Part shown: positions 61,105 through 64,000 of the stretch, piece after piece
Layout of the letters: each line of letters starts with the position of its first letter
Position numbering within the stretch: position 1 is the first letter of the stretch
Source of the DNA: Sphingomonas kaistensis
GTDB lineage: Bacteria; Pseudomonadota; Alphaproteobacteria; Sphingomonadales; Sphingomonadaceae
Length of the DNA: 64,000 nt
Assembly (NCBI RefSeq): GCF_036884275.1
Contig: NZ_CP145607.1
Location: 855,001 to 919,000 of the forward strand
Direction of reading: 5' to 3'
Made by a program: the position numbers and the translations under genes
The notes under the pieces: generated by a model
What the model saw: only the letters and a program-made list of their open reading frames with translations
What the model was told of the DNA's origin: nothing
Databases searched by the model: none

Positions 61105-61983
61105 CTAGACCCCGGTCCTGAGGCTCGTGCCGGCGCGGCCACCGCGGAGGGAGGTCAGCCAGCTGATCGGGTTCCACCAGGTGGCGTTGCCGTCCAGGCT
61201 GAAGGTGATGAACTCGGCGCGGCCGCCGATATTCTCCCAGGGCACCGGGCCGCCGAGACCGTTCTCGACCGGTCCCAGCGCAAAGCGGCTGTCGGCGCTG
61301 CGGTCGCGGTTGTCGCCCATCACGAAAACATGCTCTGCCGGCACCTGCACCGGGCCGTAATCGTCGCCGACACTCGGCCCCAGGTCGACCGTGTCGTAAG
61401 TCGCGCCGTTGGGCAGGGTTTCGCGGACGATCGGCAGCGAACAAGCGAAACCGCCATTCGGGGTCTGGACCAGGCGGCCGGCGAACTGCTCGACCCCGCA
61501 GGGCGCGTTGGCATCGGTCGGGATCAGGCGATCAGGCATTTTCTGCTGGCGGACCGGAATGCCGTTCAGGATCAGGCGGCCGCCACGGACCTCGACCGTG
61601 TCGCCGGGGAGGCCGATGACGCGCTTGATATAGTCCTCGCGAAGGCCCGGCGGAGTGACGATGACGACATCGCCGGCCTTGGGCAGCTTGCCGAACAAGC
61701 GGCCTTTTTGCTCGGGCCAGACATGAAAGCTGGGCGAGACCCAGGAATAGCCATAGGCATATTTGCTGACTACCAGCCGGTCGCCCTTCAAGAGCGCGGG
61801 CATCATTGATTCCGACGGGATGTAGAAGGGCTTGGCGACGAAACTGTGGAATAGCAGCACCGCGACCAGCACCCAGAAGATGCCCTTGATCTCACGCCAC
61901 AGGGCGTTGTCCTTCTTGCCCTCGGCAGGCGGCACGGCGGGCGCATTGGGACCCTCGGCCTGATTGAGGACGGTTTGGCTCAC
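61105..61983 (-). CDS. lepB: Signal peptidase I
   Basis: 292-residue membrane-bound leader peptidase removing signal peptides from exported proteins. One N-terminal helix (GIFWVLVAVLLFHSFVA), the nucleophile Ser59 in IPSESMMP, general base Lys120 in DYIKRVIGLPGD, and the conserved VFVMGDNRDRSADSR. The start is a GTG abutting the acpS stop. Third gene of pdxJ-acpS-lepB. Confidence 0.96.
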   Translation of the reverse strand: MSQTVLNQAEGPNAPAVPPAEGKKDNALWREIKGIFWVLVAVLLFHSFVAKPFYIPSESMMPALLKGDRLVVSKYAYGYSWVSPSFHVWPEQKGRLFGKLPKAGDVVIVTPPGLREDYIKRVIGLPGDTVEVRGGRLILNGIPVRQQKMPDRLIPTDANAPCGVEQFAGRLVQTPNGGFACSLPIVRETLPNGATYDTVDLGPSVGDDYGPVQVPAEHVFVMGDNRDRSADSRFALGPVENGLGGPVPWENIGGRAEFITFSLDGNATWWNPISWLTSLRGGRAGTSLRTGV

Positions 61984-62394
61984 TTAATTCTCCGCATTCG
62001 GCACGGCTTCCAGAATGACGAATGCCTGCGCCCACGGATGGTCGTCGGTCATCGTCAGATGTACCCGCATGGCGTGGCCCGCAGGGGTGAGCGCGTCAAG
62101 CCGCTCCGCCGCGCCGCCCGTCAGTTGCAGAGTGGGTGCGCCGCTTGGCAGATTGACGACGCCGATGTCCTTCATGAACACGCCGCGCTTGAAGCCGGTC
62201 CCTACGGCTTTGGAGAAGGCTTCCTTGGCGGCGAAGCGCTTGGCCAATGTGCCGGCGGCAGTGAACGGGCGGCGGGCGGCCTTGGCGCGCTCCCGCTCGG
62301 TAAAGACGCGGTGGAGGAAGCGGTCGCCGAAGCGGTCGAGCGAATTCTGGATCCGCTCGATGTTGCAGAGGTCGGAGCCGAGGCCGACGATCAC
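61984..62394 (-). CDS. acpS: Holo-[acyl-carrier-protein] synthase
   Basis: 136-residue phosphopantetheinyl transferase that activates acyl carrier protein. [12 protein letters not shown] with the metal-binding Asp, [15 protein letters not shown] with the catalytic Glu, and [14 protein letters not shown] chose GTG 62394, which gives the family's normal N-terminus. A Shine-Dalgarno (gggagggag) 7 bases upstream lies inside a 9-bp hairpin. It follows pdxJ by 34 bases. Confidence 0.94.
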   Translation of the reverse strand: MIVGLGSDLCNIERIQNSLDRFGDRFLHRVFTERERAKAARRPFTAAGTLAKRFAAKEAFSKAVGTGFKRGVFMKDIGVVNLPSGAPTLQLTGGAAERLDALTPAGHAMRVHLTMTDDHPWAQAFVILEAVPNAEN

Positions 62395-62401
62395 GTTCTC
62401 T

Positions 62402-62425
62402 CTCCCTCCCGGGAGCGGGAGGGAG
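62402..62425 (-). promoter_or_regulatory. Hairpin covering the acpS ribosome binding site
   Basis: On the minus strand, ctccctccc pairs with gggagggag (plus-strand 62417-62425 and 62402-62410) over a 6-base loop. The 3' arm is the only good Shine-Dalgarno for acpS. The structure could reduce acpS translation, or couple it to ribosomes finishing pdxJ, whose stop is just upstream. No T run, so it is not a standard terminator. Confidence 0.6.
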
Positions 62426-62428
62426 GCG

Positions 62429-63157
62429 TCATCGGGCACTATCCATCAGGTCGCGCATCCGGCGGATGCTGGCGTCGAGGCCGACGAAGATCGCTTCGCC
62501 GACGAGGAAATGGCCGATGTTGAGTTCGGCGAATTGCGGCACGGCGGCGATCGGCACGACGTTGGCGAAGGTGAGGCCGTGGCCGGCGTGGGGCTCGATC
62601 CCGTTCTTGGCGGCGAGCGCGGCGGCGTCGGCAAGGCGTTTCAGCTCGGCTTCGCGGCCGTCTTCGGGCAGGTGGGCGTAGCGGCCGGTGTGAAGCTCGA
62701 CCACCGGGGCGGCCAAGCGCAGGGCGGCGTCGATCTGGGCGGCGTCGGGCTCGATGAACAGCGACACGCGGATGCCGGCGGCGCCGAGCTCGTCGGCGAA
62801 GCGGCGGAGATGCTCGAACTGGCCGGCGGCGTCGAGCCCGCCTTCGGTGGTGCGCTCCTCGCGCTTCTCGGGGACGATGCAGGCGGCATGGGGGCGGGTG
62901 GCGAGCGCGATGCGCAGCATCTCTTCGGTCGCGGCCATTTCGAGATTGAGCGGAAGCGCGATTTCGTTCTTCAACCGGACGAGGTCGTCGTCGCGGATGT
63001 GGCGGCGATCTTCGCGCAGGTGCGCGGTGATGCCTTGCGCGCCGGCCGCTTCGGCCATGTGCGCGGCGCGGACGGGATCGGGAAAGTCGCCACCGCGCGC
63101 GTTGCGGATAGTCGCGACGTGATCGATGTTGACGCCGAGGCGCAGCGGAATGCTCAT
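62429..63157 (-). CDS. pdxJ: Pyridoxine 5'-phosphate synthase
   Basis: 242-residue TIM-barrel enzyme condensing 3-amino-1-hydroxyacetone phosphate with deoxyxylulose phosphate in vitamin B6 synthesis. [51 protein letters not shown] and the [15 protein letters not shown] [15 protein letters not shown] are all family signatures. First gene of pdxJ-acpS-lepB. Upstream lies the GGTCACC-repeat region. Confidence 0.96.
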   Translation of the reverse strand: MSIPLRLGVNIDHVATIRNARGGDFPDPVRAAHMAEAAGAQGITAHLREDRRHIRDDDLVRLKNEIALPLNLEMAATEEMLRIALATRPHAACIVPEKREERTTEGGLDAAGQFEHLRRFADELGAAGIRVSLFIEPDAAQIDAALRLAAPVVELHTGRYAHLPEDGREAELKRLADAAALAAKNGIEPHAGHGLTFANVVPIAAVPQFAELNIGHFLVGEAIFVGLDASIRRMRDLMDSAR

Positions 63158-63160
63158 GCC

Positions 63161-63255
63161 GTAAGGGTCACCAAGGTCACCGGTGCGGCCTCATCGGCGC
63201 GGCGTGACTTTTCCCTCCGTAGCGGCGCGTTTCCGAAGGTCACACGGTGTGACCT
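63161..63255. repeat. GGTCACC-type repeats upstream of pdxJ
   Basis: Two ggtcacc units 9 bases apart (63166-63172, 63175-63181) and an inverted repeat aggtcaca-cgg-tgtgacct (63237-63255). The string aaggtcaccggtg also occurs at 45208-45220 after dnaE2. These may be operator sites or a dispersed repeat. Confidence 0.6.
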
Positions 63256-63347
63256 ACAGCCAGGCGGCGGGGCGAGGGGAAGGCGCGGCGTCATCGCCGA
63301 GAGATGGCAGCGCCAATCCTATAGTTCAATCAGGCGGTTTTTTCCGA

Positions 63348-64000
63348 TCAGGCGGCCGGGCAGGCGGCGGCGGCGAGGAGATCGTGAGAGAGACCCTTGC
63401 CCTGCCACACCTCGCCGAAATCGAAATCGTCGCTGCCGCGATCGGTGAAGACGGCGACAGCGGTGTCCTGCTCGGGGAGAATGAAGTTGCGAACCTGCAC
63501 GCCGCCGATCTCACCGCGCCGCTCGATGATCCTGACCGGCGCGGCGCAGCCCTTCAGCGGCGCCTTGAAGGACCATTGCCCGAGGGCGATCGATCCCAGT
63601 TGCGGCTGCCCGTCCCACATCTCCGCCAGCTGCTTGGCAGGTAGCAGCTTGCCGGTCATCAGCGCCCGGTCGAAAACGAGAAGATCCGCCGCCGTCCCGA
63701 AGAGCCCGGCCGACGCCCGGTAGACGGTCAGATCGATGGCGGGTTCGGGTTTGTTGCCGACCGTGCCGGAGACGGTTGGCCGAGTGGTCGGGAACGCGCC
63801 AAGCGAGGCTAGCTTGAGCGGTGCGGCGATGCGTTCCCGAACCAGGGTCGTCCACGGCTTGCCGGTAACCCGCTCGAGCAGCGCGCCGGCTACGATATAG
63901 TCGCAATTATTGTAGCTCCAGCGGCCGCCGGGCGCACCGTTGACAGCGCCAGCACAATAGCCGGTGAGGGGATCGCGGCTGCCCGAGAATTGCTTCGTGT
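63348..64000 (-). CDS. Serine beta-lactamase-family hydrolase (5' end outside window)
   Basis: C-terminal part (217 residues) of a class C beta-lactamase/penicillin-binding-like serine hydrolase. The frame is open from the window edge through to the stop at 63348. It contains the Tyr-x-Asn motif in WSYNNCDYIVAGALLERVTG, followed by the usual helix and by SAGLFGTAADLLVFDRAL. The Ser-x-x-Lys motif must lie beyond the edge. Such enzymes are often peptidases or esterases, so drug resistance should not be assumed. Confidence 0.82.
   Translation of the reverse strand, partial: TKQFSGSRDPLTGYCAGAVNGAPGGRWSYNNCDYIVAGALLERVTGKPWTTLVRERIAAPLKLASLGAFPTTRPTVSGTVGNKPEPAIDLTVYRASAGLFGTAADLLVFDRALMTGKLLPAKQLAEMWDGQPQLGSIALGQWSFKAPLKGCAAPVRIIERRGEIGGVQVRNFILPEQDTAVAVFTDRGSDDFDFGEVWQGKGLSHDLLAAAACPAA

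Noticed and set aside
63183..63644. Open frame on the plus strand across the pdxJ upstream region
   Set aside because: It runs antisense through the beta-lactamase-family gene and across repeat DNA without domain signals.

Overview
The window is GC-rich chromosomal DNA, packed with genes and with short intergenic gaps. It most likely comes from an alphaproteobacterium of the Sphingomonadaceae type. The grounds are an alphaproteobacterial LexA box (GAAC-N7-GAAC) in front of a complete imuA-imuB-dnaE2 mutasome, an alphaproteobacterial-type SspB, the pdxJ-acpS-lepB gene order, a cysteine-free bL36, copper genes of the PcoA/CopA-CopB type, and two intergenic inverted repeats of a kind common in sphingomonad genomes. 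The genus is inferred, not proven. I saw no tRNA, rRNA, CRISPR array, insertion sequence or intact prophage.

Layout. 1-2.5 kb: copper resistance copA (cut by the window edge) and copB. 2.5-5.5 kb: a large PAS-GGDEF-EAL-PilZ protein whose last ~250 residues resemble a tyrosine recombinase without its catalytic tyrosine. 5.6-8.7 kb: ammonium transporter, then exonuclease III and an ATP-dependent DNA ligase with overlapping ends. 8.7-17.7 kb: histidine utilisation (arginase-type formimidoylglutamase, hutI, hutU, hutH), split by a TupA-like ATP-grasp gene and an M50 peptidase, and followed by an M14 carboxypeptidase and gpmA. 17.7-23.4 kb: an ECF sigma/anti-sigma pair, an unknown helix-turn-helix protein, and a single-chain MmeI-like restriction-modification enzyme whose middle differs in base composition. 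23.5-39.5 kb: housekeeping and transport genes (lepA, an M16 peptidase, purK/purE, a diguanylate cyclase, a Na+-type ABC exporter, queG, a PfkB kinase, an APC permease, a HIT protein, sspB, fumC). 39.6-45.2 kb: the SOS mutagenesis cassette. 45.2-52.3 kb: a repeat-bearing gap, a DUF2147 protein, galE, an M28 peptidase, rpmJ, small secreted proteins, purT and a cyclophilin. 52.3-58.9 kb: a tesA/ybbA/ybbP-like locus, a PilZ protein and two unlike L,D-transpeptidases. 59-64 kb: rpsU, an FKBP isomerase, an AI-2E family membrane protein, lepB-acpS-pdxJ, and a serine beta-lactamase-family hydrolase cut by the right edge.

How genes work together. HutH, HutU, HutI and the arginase-family enzyme can form a full histidine-to-glutamate route. 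PurE, PurK and PurT are purine synthesis steps. ImuA, ImuB and DnaE2 form the damage-inducible mutasome. Exonuclease III and the ligase could act together in base-excision or strand-break repair. Two c-di-GMP enzymes and a separate PilZ protein show that c-di-GMP signalling is present.

The most unusual items are the c-di-GMP enzyme fused to a recombinase-like tail, the three Cys-flanked metal-binding repeats in CopB, the compositionally distinct centre of the MmeI-like enzyme, the LexA box touching the imuA start codon, a hairpin that would hide the acpS ribosome binding site, and AAGGTCACC-type repeats found in two distant intergenic regions.
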